Assembly (NCBI GenBank): GCA_955651875.1
Contig: CATPAP010000061.1
Location: 1 to 5,899, forward strand
Source: Candidatus Dormiibacterota bacterium
Lineage (GTDB): Bacteria > Chloroflexota > Dormibacteria > Aeolococcales > Aeolococcaceae
DNA length: 5,899 nucleotides
Direction: 5' to 3'
The notes beneath the pieces are model-generated. The model was not told the DNA's origin and searched no databases. It worked only from the letters and a program-made list of their open reading frames with translations. The position numbers and the translations under genes are program-made. Positions 1 to 5,899 of the stretch are shown here, in pieces (the first letter of the stretch is position 1; every line of letters begins with the position of its first letter).

Positions 1-1222
1 CCTCCACGCCGGCCGCCGTGGTGCCCGCGATGCCGGTGGCGGCGATCTCTCGGCGCAGCGCGTCGCGGCGGCCGACGACCGCGGCGAGCTCCTCACCGCG
101 CCGGCGCCCGGCCAGCGTCTCGGCGAGACCGCGCTCGAGCACGACCGCGTCGGCGACGGCCTCGTCGGCGAGAACACTGGACCGCCCGAGGGCGCGCAGC
201 CCGGCGCTGATCTCGGCGCGGCGTCGGTGGACGGCCGCCACCTGCGGTGCCGCCGCCGAAGCCCGCGCGTGTGCCTCGTCCGCCGCGCGGCGGGTCTCCT
301 GGACCTCCGCTGCCGCGGTCGCGACGAGATCCTCGGGGTCAAGCGGGAAGGCTGCGAGATGCCTGGTTCCCTCCACCTCGGCGGCCACCTGGGCAAGCTC
401 CGCGTCCGTGGCGGCGAGCTCGGCGTGCTGGGCCGCGATGGCCGCGAGGCGCCCGAGCAACCAGCGCCGCTCGGCGTCGCTGCGTCGCTCCTCGGCGCTG
501 TTCGCTTGGGCCTCCAGGCCGCGCAGCCGCTCCTCCTCTGCCGCGAGGGAGCGCAGCTTCCGTCTCGCCTCATCGACCTGCACATCGAGCTGGCGGAGCC
601 GGTTGACCGCATGGCCCAGGGGGCTCGCCGACCGGCGCTCGGAGCCGACCCTGGTGACGGCTTCGTTGATCGCGGCGATGGCCTGTGCGGCTGTCGTCGC
701 ATCTCCCGAGTCGGCAAGCCGTTCGATCGCCTCCTGAACCTCACCGGCGCGGCAGGCCGGGGTGTCCATCCCCCCCAGCCTGAGCCCGTCCTCATCGAGA
801 CAGGCGCTCGCGCAGAAGACCGTCTCGTCGATTCCGAGATGGACCACCCCGGGCGCGACCACGCGGCCCACTCTCACATCGGCGGTCACGTCGCCGCCGC
901 CGATCTCATGGACCTGGCAGATCTGTTCGCGCTGTTCGAGGCGCCTGGCGACGCGTAGGCGCCGGCCCCCGGCCAGCTCGTATGTGAGCACGACCGAGTA
1001 GTCGTTTCCCGACCATGGCGTCCATCGCGCCCAGTCGCTGCGGTCGGTCGGGCGACCCTGGCCGCCGGCGTCCAGCCCGTACAGCGCGGCGCGGAGGGCA
1101 CGGTGCACGGTGGATTTGCCGGACTCGTTCTCGCCGAGGAGCACCGTGAAACGCGGGTGGAAGTCGACCTCGAAGTCACAGAGTCGGCCGAACCCGCCGA
1201 TCTCGAGCCGTTGGAATCTCAT
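1..1222 (-). CDS. SMC/Rad50-like AAA ATPase, SbcC/YhaN class (3' end cut off by window edge)
   Basis: This is the N-terminal 407 residues of a P-loop ATPase that stays open to the left edge, so the C-terminal coiled-coil arm and the Walker B/signature half are missing. It opens with a Rad50/SbcC-type head: an N-terminal strand (RFQRLEIGGFGRL), then Walker A GENESGKST at residues 30-38, followed by the helix HRALRAALYGL. From about residue 200 the sequence is rich in A, E, R, Q and L (for example AEEERLRGLEAQANSAEERR), as expected of a coiled-coil arm. In this family ATP binding closes the heads and regulates DNA access by the partner nuclease. The ATG at 1222 is favoured because it overlaps the stop of the upstream metallophosphoesterase as ATGA; there is no strong Shine-Dalgarno, so translational coupling is likely. 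The gene pair supports an SbcCD/YhaO-YhaN complex. The exact subfamily cannot be settled without the C-terminus; other SMC-like ATPases (RecF/RecN type) are less likely given the partner. Confidence 0.87.
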   Translation of the reverse strand, partial: MRFQRLEIGGFGRLCDFEVDFHPRFTVLLGENESGKSTVHRALRAALYGLDAGGQGRPTDRSDWARWTPWSGNDYSVVLTYELAGGRRLRVARRLEQREQICQVHEIGGGDVTADVRVGRVVAPGVVHLGIDETVFCASACLDEDGLRLGGMDTPACRAGEVQEAIERLADSGDATTAAQAIAAINEAVTRVGSERRSASPLGHAVNRLRQLDVQVDEARRKLRSLAAEEERLRGLEAQANSAEERRSDAERRWLLGRLAAIAAQHAELAATDAELAQVAAEVEGTRHLAAFPLDPEDLVATAAAEVQETRRAADEAHARASAAAPQVAAVHRRRAEISAGLRALGRSSVLADEAVADAVVLERGLAETLAGRRRGEELAAVVGRRDALRREIAATGIAGTTAAGVE

Positions 1223-2370
1223 CGCAGACCGATCTCGGCGCCGCCGAGAGCCTGCAGGCCGTACCGGAGGGTGTCCTCGAGGCTGCGTCGGTGCTCGTCG
1301 TCACTGGCGGTCGCCGCCGCCTGGGCAACCGCCCTGGCGAACGCGGCGCGCACGGTCCCCTCGGGCCCGAGCGCAGCGAGGCCAAGGAGGGGGGTGGTGA
1401 GATCGCGGGCGCGCACGCCGGCCGCACCGCTGCCGTCTCGCACCGCCGTCTCGACGGTGAAGGAGTCCGTGGAGACCGCGGTGTCGATCTCCCCGACGAG
1501 ATCGACACGGAGCATGGTGCGTTCCGGCTCGAGGCCCGCACAGGCGAGCGCTGCGGCCGCGCACGCCGCGTCGACCACGTCGGCGAGGCTGTGCGCCCCG
1601 GACACGTCGGCGATGGCGGTGCGCGCGTTCCAGCGGTTGTCGTTGAGCGGCTCATAGCCCACCGAACCGTCACCACCGATGGTGACGAGCACCGGCCCGC
1701 GCGGCTCGGATTCGTCGAAGGTCAGCGGCTCGAGGCTCCCCGGGTACAGCAGGGCTTTGGCCGGGTCGATGCGGCGGCGGTGGTAGTGGCCGCTCAGCGC
1801 GGCTGCGAAGCCATGCTCGCGAATGTCTGCGGCGTGGAACGGTCCGTGGATCGATTTGCCGTCAGGTCGCGAGCCCAGCTCGGCACCGTGGAAGAGTGCG
1901 AGGTGGACACCCCCGTCTCCCCCCACGGCCTCGCCCGCGAGCGGGTTCCCCTGCCACGCGGGTTCGAGGTGAGCCAGGCCCCAGACTGTGAGCCCTTCGG
2001 CGAGCGGGAGCGGCGCCATCTCGTTGGTGACGAAGAGATGGACGTTGGCCGGCCACTCGGTACGGCTGTACACGGAGCCGGCGAGCAGGGCGTCGTGGTT
2101 TCCCGGGGCGATGAGCACACGAATGGGCGACCAGGACGCGAAGGTGTCAGCGAGGAACGTGGCCGTGTCCGCGCCGGCGCGGTCGTGCTCGTACAGGTCG
2201 CCGCCGATGGTGATCGCCGTGCACCCCTGATCCGCAGCCGTCCGGCCCGCGCGGCGCAGGGCGTCGCGCAGCCCGAGGCGTCGCCGAATCGCAAGCTCGC
2301 CCTGACAGCCCATGCCGGCGAAGGCGCGATCGAGGTGCAGATCGGCGATGTGGAGAAGGCGTGTGCTCAT
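1219..2370 (-). CDS. SbcD/Mre11/YhaO-type metallophosphoesterase (DNA repair exonuclease)
   Basis: This 383-residue calcineurin-like phosphoesterase carries the family's metal-binding motifs in order: DLH (D10, H12), GGD (D58), GNHD (N91, H92), LFHG (H161) and GHYH (H195, H197), then the YPGS strand at 209-212. The set is complete, so catalysis with two metal ions, normally Mn2+, is expected. The catalytic domain covers about residues 1-240; the remaining 140 or so residues form a C-terminal domain that in SbcD/Mre11 relatives contacts the ATPase partner. The frame is open upstream to 2730, but that stretch has no family similarity and runs into the divergent gene. The ATG at 2370 places HIADLH at the very N-terminus, as in the family. 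No clear Shine-Dalgarno precedes it. The stop overlaps the start of the SMC-like ATPase by 4 bases, so the two are co-translated. The product probably degrades or nicks DNA ends or hairpins in the cytoplasm as a complex with that ATPase. Assignment as SbcD or YhaO rather than another phosphoesterase rests mainly on this neighbour. Confidence 0.9.
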   Translation of the reverse strand: MSTRLLHIADLHLDRAFAGMGCQGELAIRRRLGLRDALRRAGRTAADQGCTAITIGGDLYEHDRAGADTATFLADTFASWSPIRVLIAPGNHDALLAGSVYSRTEWPANVHLFVTNEMAPLPLAEGLTVWGLAHLEPAWQGNPLAGEAVGGDGGVHLALFHGAELGSRPDGKSIHGPFHAADIREHGFAAALSGHYHRRRIDPAKALLYPGSLEPLTFDESEPRGPVLVTIGGDGSVGYEPLNDNRWNARTAIADVSGAHSLADVVDAACAAAALACAGLEPERTMLRVDLVGEIDTAVSTDSFTVETAVRDGSGAAGVRARDLTTPLLGLAALGPEGTVRAAFARAVAQAAATASDDEHRRSLEDTLRYGLQALGGAEIGLR

Positions 2371-2420
2371 ACGTGGGGGCGTGCGCTGGGGCGGGCGGCG
2401 AACGTCAGTTCGTCTGCGCA

Positions 2421-2449
2421 ACGCTAGCACGCCGGTGGGCCGCCCACAA
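2421..2449 (-). promoter_or_regulatory. Candidate promoter for the metallophosphoesterase/ATPase operon
   Basis: Read on the minus strand, TTGTGG (2449-2444) is separated by 17 bases from TAGCGT (2426-2421). These resemble a -35 box and an actinobacterial-style TANNNT -10 box at standard spacing, about 50 bases before the operon's first ATG. The match is modest and based on inspection only. Confidence 0.3.
2435..2447. repeat. Short perfect palindrome in the minus-strand promoter candidate
   Basis: GTGGGC and GCCCAC form perfect 6-base arms around a single C. The element overlaps the candidate -35 and spacer of the minus-strand promoter, where a repressor site would be expected. Short GC-rich palindromes arise often by chance at this base composition, so support is weak. 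Confidence 0.25.
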
Positions 2450-2459
2450 GCGGGCCTAC

Positions 2460-2499
2460 GACAACTTGGCAACGGGAAGCCTGCGCGGCCCAGGTTGTC
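2460..2499. promoter_or_regulatory. Inverted repeat with 10-base arms in the divergent intergenic region (operator candidate)
   Basis: GACAACTTGG (2460-2469) and CCAGGTTGTC (2490-2499) are reverse complements at 9 of 10 positions. The one mismatch (T2466/G2493) would be a G-U pair in RNA, so the transcript could form a 10-pair stem with a 20-base loop. As DNA, the half-site centres are 30 bp apart, close to three helical turns, which suits a protein bound on one face. The right arm overlaps the candidate -35 of the plus-strand promoter. The element lies between the two divergent genes and could act on either; it is not followed by a T-run, so it is not a terminator. Confidence 0.5.
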
Positions 2500-2522
2500 T
2501 GAAAAGATATGGCTCGTATTGC
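2495..2522 (+). promoter_or_regulatory. Candidate promoter for the diguanylate cyclase gene
   Basis: TTGTCT (2495-2500) is followed after 16 bases by TATTGC (2517-2522), about 35 bases before the GTG start. The surrounding stretch (about 2495-2523) is visibly richer in A and T than the rest of the window, as promoters in high-GC genomes often are. The -10 lacks the final conserved T, so the call is tentative. Confidence 0.3.
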
Positions 2523-2546
2523 CACGATGACGGAATGGATGCGACC

Positions 2547-2553
2547 AAGGGGG
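2547..2553 (+). promoter_or_regulatory. Ribosome binding site that supports the GTG start at 2558
   Basis: The purine run AAGGGGG lies 4 bases before GTG 2558, at the near end of the useful Shine-Dalgarno range. An in-frame TAG at 2555-2557 sits directly before the GTG, so no earlier start in this frame is possible. Confidence 0.5.
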
Positions 2554-2557
2554 CGTA

Positions 2558-4132
2558 GTGGAGAGAAGCTCGGCCGCATCGCGTACCACCGCCGGTTTCG
2601 CCTGCGCAGTGATGCTCGGAGCGGTCCTCGTCCGTCTGCTCACCCTGCCCCTGCCCGCTTCCCGCTGGCTCGGTGAGATCGGTCTGGGCGTCTCCGCGAC
2701 CGCGTACGCCCTGGCGACGTGGCGCCTCATCGGCTATGGCTGGATGGAGCACGACCTCGCGGTCGTCGTCCGCAAGGTCGTTGCCGCTCTGATCGGCGGC
2801 GGCATGGTGGCGCTGGCGAGTGGCCACCTGGCCGGCCTCGACGTGGTCGCCGTTCTCCTGTTCACCGCCGTCCACCTCAGCGCGCCTGCACGGGCCCGGC
2901 CTCGGGCGCTCGTCGCAGCAACGGTGCTCGTCGACGGCGTCTTCGCGGCTGCCTGGCTGCTGTGGACGAGCGGCGACGTGCTCACGCTGCTGGTCGCCAT
3001 CGCCTTCATGGCAGGGCTGCAGCTCGTGGTGCTCGCCCATGCCAAGGCGGCCGGGGCGACCACGGACTCGGAGACGTTGCGCAGCTCCGCCCATGCCGCC
3101 ACCGCCGCGCGCGTCGGTACGGCCATCGATGTCCTCGGGGTCACGCGTGCGGTCCTCGAGACCAGCCGTGAGTCGTACCCGATGGCGACCCACGCCTTCG
3201 TCTTTCTCTATGACACGGTGGCAGACCGGCTGCGACAGCTCCCGCTCTATCTCAGTCCCACCGGTGTCGGCGCGGCCGAGAGCGACAACCTCGACTTCAC
3301 CCTGGCGCCCGGGGAGGGGCTCGCGGGCAAGGTCTTCGCCGCCAGCCGGCCCATGGTCTGGCCGACCGCGTCGGACGTGCACATGGCCCAGGCCAACCTC
3401 GGCGTGCAGGCCAGGGAGCAACTCGCCAACCTGCGCCGCGGGGTCACGCTCTGCGCCGTCGGAGCGCCGATGATCACCGACGACGAGGTGATCGGGGTGT
3501 ACTTGCTCACCTCCCACCGGCAGGAGCTGGTCTGGGGCGAGGAGGACGTCACCGTGGTGTCGGCGCTCGCGGGCGAGGCGGCACGCGCCATCGAGCGCGC
3601 CCGACGCTACGAGCGCGAGCTCGACCAGGCTCACCTCGACAGCATCACCGGCCTCGCCAACCACCGCCAGCTCACCCGCACCCTCGACCAGGAGGTAGCC
3701 CGGGCGCGGCGGCTGACGGGGACCCTCGGGGTGGTCTTCTGCGACCTCGACAGGTTCAAGGCGGTCAACGACACCTACGGCCACGCGGCCGGCGATCGCG
3801 TGCTCACCATCCTGGCGCAGGTCTTCCACAACCTGCTCCGACGCGAGGACTCCGCCGCCCGTTATGGCGGCGACGAATTCGTCTGCGTGCTGCCCGGTGC
3901 CGACCACGAGGAGGCTGCCGCCGTTGGTCTGCGCATCAGCAGCTCGTTTGAGCTGCGCGTCCGGGAGGACCCGGAGCTGAGCCAGGCCGGTGTGACGATC
4001 TCATGCGGCGTCGCCATCTTCCCGGACGACGGCAACGACGTCGGCAGTCTCCTCCAGCACGCGGATGCCGTGATGCGCGTGATCAAGGCCGGACACCGAT
4101 CCGGACTCGCCGAGGGCTCGCGGCCCCGCTGA
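2558..4132 (+). CDS. Membrane-anchored GAF-GGDEF diguanylate cyclase
   Basis: This 524-residue protein probably makes cyclic di-GMP from two GTP. Residues about 10-161 hold some six hydrophobic segments (near 10-28, 41-59, 67-87, 92-107, 117-137, 140-161) that would anchor it in the inner membrane. A GAF domain follows at about 185-347, with the typical GEGLAGKVF turn at 252-260. A short charged helix (ERARRYERELDQ) then leads into the GGDEF domain at about 358-515, which opens with DSITGLANHRQL. Expected active residues are present: DLDRFK (metal ligand D396), N404 and D413 for guanine binding, and the signature GGDEF at 437-441. R428-x-x-D431 lies exactly five residues before it, an intact product-inhibition I-site. 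The usual ALYxAK near the C-terminus is altered to VMRVIK. No EAL domain is present, so this is a synthase rather than a hydrolase. The start is GTG, fixed by a preceding in-frame stop and a purine-rich ribosome site. It is divergent from the nuclease operon and convergent with accA, so it is probably transcribed alone. The sensed signal is unknown. Confidence 0.93.
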   Translation: MERSSAASRTTAGFACAVMLGAVLVRLLTLPLPASRWLGEIGLGVSATAYALATWRLIGYGWMEHDLAVVVRKVVAALIGGGMVALASGHLAGLDVVAVLLFTAVHLSAPARARPRALVAATVLVDGVFAAAWLLWTSGDVLTLLVAIAFMAGLQLVVLAHAKAAGATTDSETLRSSAHAATAARVGTAIDVLGVTRAVLETSRESYPMATHAFVFLYDTVADRLRQLPLYLSPTGVGAAESDNLDFTLAPGEGLAGKVFAASRPMVWPTASDVHMAQANLGVQAREQLANLRRGVTLCAVGAPMITDDEVIGVYLLTSHRQELVWGEEDVTVVSALAGEAARAIERARRYERELDQAHLDSITGLANHRQLTRTLDQEVARARRLTGTLGVVFCDLDRFKAVNDTYGHAAGDRVLTILAQVFHNLLRREDSAARYGGDEFVCVLPGADHEEAAAVGLRISSSFELRVREDPELSQAGVTISCGVAIFPDDGNDVGSLLQHADAVMRVIKAGHRSGLAEGSRPR

Positions 4133-4137
4133 TCCCG

Positions 4138-4150
4138 GCACCGCGGGTGC
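4138..4150. terminator. Weak hairpin in the convergent gap
   Basis: GCACC-GCG-GGTGC gives a 5-base-pair stem with a 3-base loop, placed in the 35-base gap between the cyclase stop and the accA stop. There is no T-run on either strand. It could slow polymerase or shield 3' ends from both sides, but it is short and may be chance. Confidence 0.22.
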
Positions 4151-4167
4151 GTCGTGCAGGTGGCCGC

Positions 4168-5001
4168 CTAGTCGCTTCCCGGGGCGTCGCCGGCGCGCCG
4201 ATACCGCTGTGTGCGCTCCTGCAGGAGGGTATCGACATCCTTGGCGCACAGCTCGTCGAGATGACGGACGAGCGCGCCGCGCAACGCCGCGACGCACAGC
4301 TCGGGGTGTGCGTGCGCGCCCGGCATCGGCTCGGGCACGAGCTCATCGACGAGGCCGATGGCGTGCGCGGTGTCAACCCCCGGCTTGAGCGCCGCGGCGG
4401 CGCGTGCGCGCTGTCCGGCGTCGCGGTAGAGGATCGCCGCACAGGTCTCCGGCGGCGCGACCGTGTACACCGCGTTGTCGAAAGCAAGCACGCGGTCGGC
4501 GAGAGCCAGGGCGAGTGCGCCGCCCGAGCCGCCCTCGCTGAGAACCGCGCTCACCACCGGCACCCGGAGCTCGAGCATGGTGATCAGCGATTCGGCGATC
4601 GCCCACGCCTGGCCACGCTCCTCGGCGCCGACGCCGGCGTGCGCAGCCGGTGTGTCGACCAGGCACACCACCGGCATGGCGAACTTCTCCGCGGTGCGCA
4701 TCAGGCGCTGGGCCTTGCGGTAGCCCTCGGGATGGGGCATGCCGAAGTTGTGCAGCGCACGGCTGATTGCGTCGGTGCCCTTCTCCTGCCCGATGACCAT
4801 GACCCACCGCTCGCCGAGGCGCGCGGGGCCGCCGACCACGGCGCGGTCGTCGCCGTACAGGCGATCGCCGCGCAGCTCGGTCCACTCACTGAAGGCGCCC
4901 GCGATCACCTGCAGCGCACGCGGCCGTCCCGGGTTGCGCGCCAGCTCGACGGCGGCGAAGGCGATGCGTTCGCGCTCTGCGGTGTCTGTGGTGACGGTCA
5001 T
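4168..5001 (-). CDS. accA: Acetyl-CoA carboxylase carboxyltransferase subunit alpha
   Basis: This 277-residue protein is the alpha half of the carboxyltransferase that moves CO2 from carboxybiotin to acetyl-CoA, giving malonyl-CoA for fatty-acid synthesis in the cytoplasm. Recognisable family blocks are LARNPGRPRAL (20-30), ELRGDRLYGDD (42-52), HPEGYRKAQRLMRTAEKF (90-107), GVGAEERGQ (123-131) and EGGSGGALA (156-164), the last providing the paired glycines of the oxyanion-hole region. It is shorter than the roughly 319-residue E. coli protein, mainly because it lacks the N-terminal helical extension. Some normally conserved positions differ: DTPGAYPG reads DTPAAHAG (116-123) and SPEGCA reads PPETCA (183-188). 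The ATG at 5001 overlaps the accD stop as ATGA, which fixes the start and implies equal co-translation of the two subunits. The frame is open far upstream, but that part is only the antisense-free shadow of accD. Propionyl-CoA-type carboxyltransferases are alternatives but are usually single fused chains. Confidence 0.93.
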   Translation of the reverse strand: MTVTTDTAERERIAFAAVELARNPGRPRALQVIAGAFSEWTELRGDRLYGDDRAVVGGPARLGERWVMVIGQEKGTDAISRALHNFGMPHPEGYRKAQRLMRTAEKFAMPVVCLVDTPAAHAGVGAEERGQAWAIAESLITMLELRVPVVSAVLSEGGSGGALALALADRVLAFDNAVYTVAPPETCAAILYRDAGQRARAAAALKPGVDTAHAIGLVDELVPEPMPGAHAHPELCVAALRGALVRHLDELCAKDVDTLLQERTQRYRRAGDAPGSD

Positions 5002-5870
5002 CGCGGCCGTGAGAATCCGATGAGAAGACGCACGATGGTGTTGCGGAGGATGCCGCGCTCCACGACGGCGTCGATCATGCCGTGGGCGAGCAGGAACTCC
5101 GACGTCTGGAATCCCGCGGGCAATCGGTCGTGGCTCGCCTGCTCGATGACGCGCCCGCCTGCGAAACCGATGCGCGCGTGCGGCTCGGCGAGGATGACGT
5201 CGGCCTGTACAGCGAATGATGCGGTGACGCCGCCGAAGCACGGGTCGGCGAGCACTGAGACGTACGGTAGCCGGGCGCGCGCGACGGCGACCACCCCGGC
5301 CGAGCAGCGCGCCATCTGAGCCAGCGAGGCGATCCCCTCCTGCATCCGCGCGCCGCCCGACGTGCACACCGCGATGAGCGCTCGGTACTCGGCGACGGCG
5401 ACGTCGCAGGCGCGCGCGAATTGCTCGCCGGCGGCGCTGCCGAGCGACCCTCCCAGGAAGCCGAAGTCCATGCAGGCGAGCACAGCCGGGACCGCCCCCA
5501 CCTCCGCTCTGGCGACCAGGAACGTCTCGTCGAGGTGGGTGCGCGCGCGCGCCTCGGCGACGCGTGAGGGGTAGGGGACCCCATCGTTGAAACCAAGCGG
5601 GTCGCGATCGGCGATGTCCATGCTGATGATCCCGAGCGTGCCCGGGTCGGCGAGTTGTCCGGCACGGCTCAGCGCAGGGACGGCGGCGTGGCGGCCGCAG
5701 TCCGGGCAGACGCGCAAATGCTTCTCGAACCGTGCTTCGACGAAGCGCCGCCCGCAGCCTCGGCACTCGACGGTGCCGGCCGGCGCCACCGGACGCAGCT
5801 TCGGTCCAGGGGCAGCCAGCGGACGAGCGGCATCGCGCCGCCCCGTCACCGGGAGGGGTTGCCCGTCCAT
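4998..5870 (-). CDS. accD: Acetyl-CoA carboxylase carboxyltransferase subunit beta (zinc-ribbon subunit)
   Basis: This 290-residue protein is the beta half of the acetyl-CoA carboxylase carboxyltransferase. A C4 zinc ribbon near the N-terminus (C36, C39, C55, C58) has the family's exact C-x2-C-x15-C-x2-C spacing and is associated with nucleic-acid and substrate regulation in E. coli AccD. The crotonase-like core follows: DPLGFNDGVPYPSR (90-103), FGFLGGSLGS (136-145), SGGARMQEG (171-179), DPCFGGVTASFA (209-220), IGFAGGRVIEQ (234-244) and LPAGFQTSEFL (250-260). The chain ends soon after the last conserved helices and lacks the extended tail of some homologues. The start is uncertain: ATG 5870 is used here, but GTG 5849 would give 283 residues and overlap the stop of the preceding frame as GTGA, matching the overlap style elsewhere in the window. 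Neither has a convincing Shine-Dalgarno, and neither choice affects the zinc ribbon. accA follows directly with a 4-base overlap. Biotin carboxylase and BCCP must be encoded elsewhere. Confidence 0.94.
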   Translation of the reverse strand: MDGQPLPVTGRRDAARPLAAPGPKLRPVAPAGTVECRGCGRRFVEARFEKHLRVCPDCGRHAAVPALSRAGQLADPGTLGIISMDIADRDPLGFNDGVPYPSRVAEARARTHLDETFLVARAEVGAVPAVLACMDFGFLGGSLGSAAGEQFARACDVAVAEYRALIAVCTSGGARMQEGIASLAQMARCSAGVVAVARARLPYVSVLADPCFGGVTASFAVQADVILAEPHARIGFAGGRVIEQASHDRLPAGFQTSEFLLAHGMIDAVVERGILRNTIVRLLIGFSRPR

Positions 5871-5899
5871 TCGAAGGCCACGCCACCCCAGGTGATGCC
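5846..5899 (-). CDS. Possible 3' tail of an unidentified gene upstream of accD
   Basis: Reading in from the right edge on the minus strand, one frame gives GITWGGVAFEWTGNPSR and then TGA at 5848-5846. Of its 17 sense codons, 15 end in G or C, as expected for real coding sequence here, and the peptide looks protein-like rather than arginine/proline-rich shadow. The stop overlaps the alternative accD start at 5849 as GTGA, and overlaps the ATG start at 5870 by 25 bases. That arrangement suggests the first visible member of an operon continuing into accD and accA. Seventeen residues are too few for me to recognise a family. Confidence 0.45.
   Translation of the reverse strand, partial: GITWGGVAFEWTGNPSR

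Noticed and set aside
18..958. Plus-strand open frames in the first kilobase
   Set aside because: They are antisense to the partial SMC-like ATPase, whose Walker A motif and ATGA coupling are convincing. These frames are R/A/S/P-rich with no domain.
1291..2427. Plus-strand open frame of 378 codons opposite the metallophosphoesterase
   Set aside because: It is antisense to a gene with all expected catalytic motifs and is a GC-driven shadow frame.
2509..2676. Small plus-strand frame starting MARIATMTEWMRPRGRSG
   Set aside because: It runs about 55 codons mostly inside the cyclase gene in another frame, becomes P/A/R-rich, and has no ribosome site. It looks like chance.
2371..2730. N-terminal extension of the metallophosphoesterase by 120 codons
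   Set aside because: The extra residues have no family similarity, would overlap the divergent cyclase gene, and would push the conserved DLH motif far from the N-terminus.
2456..3907. Minus-strand open frame of 483 codons opposite the cyclase gene
   Set aside because: It is antisense to a well-supported GAF-GGDEF gene, has no recognisable motif, and consists of low-complexity D/E/G/R-rich shadow sequence.
4003..5319. Plus-strand open frame of 438 codons across accA and accD
   Set aside because: It is antisense to two clearly conserved genes and overlaps the GGDEF 3' end. Its peptide is rich in R, A, G and H without any domain. Long stop-free antisense frames are expected at about 70% GC.
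5541..5552. Alternating GC tract that might form Z-DNA
   Set aside because: It is short, lies inside accD coding sequence, and is explained by arginine and alanine codons.
5002..5886. N-terminal extension of AccA through the accD region
   Set aside because: The extension is arginine-rich out-of-frame translation of accD. The ATG at 5001 with its ATGA overlap matches the AccA family start.

Overview
The window is about 70% G+C, uses strongly G/C-ending codons, and packs its genes tightly with 4-base start/stop overlaps. This fits a high-GC free-living bacterium of actinobacterial, Chloroflexota or Dormibacterota type. That placement is an inference from composition and gene style only; no rRNA or marker gene is present. 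I see no mobile element, CRISPR array, tRNA or rRNA.

Left block (1-2370, minus strand): a two-gene operon of the SbcCD/Mre11-Rad50 (YhaO/YhaN) class. A 383-residue metallophosphoesterase with all the expected metal-ligand motifs is followed, with an ATGA overlap, by an SMC/Rad50-like ATPase. The ATPase has a Walker A motif and the start of a long coiled coil, and it runs off the left edge after 407 residues. Together they would form an ATP-gated DNA end-processing nuclease.

Middle (2371-2557): a 187-base divergent intergenic region, the only sizeable non-coding stretch. It holds a candidate promoter on each strand and a 10-base-arm inverted repeat with half-sites centred 30 bp apart, which overlaps the plus-strand promoter candidate. 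From 2558 to 4132 on the plus strand is a membrane-anchored diguanylate cyclase: about six membrane segments, then GAF, then GGDEF, with a complete GGDEF signature and an intact RxxD inhibitory site.

Right block (4168-5899, minus strand), convergent with the cyclase across a 35-base gap: accD and accA, the two carboxyltransferase subunits of acetyl-CoA carboxylase, joined by an ATGA overlap. They supply malonyl-CoA for fatty-acid synthesis; the biotin carboxylase and BCCP genes are not in the window. The last 54 bases appear to be the 3' tail of another minus-strand gene whose stop overlaps one possible accD start as GTGA.

The window looks like ordinary chromosomal housekeeping and signalling sequence rather than a defence island or a new system. 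The points most worth a second look are the inverted repeat in the divergent promoter region, several substitutions at usually conserved AccA positions, the cyclase architecture, and the accD start with its overlapping upstream gene.
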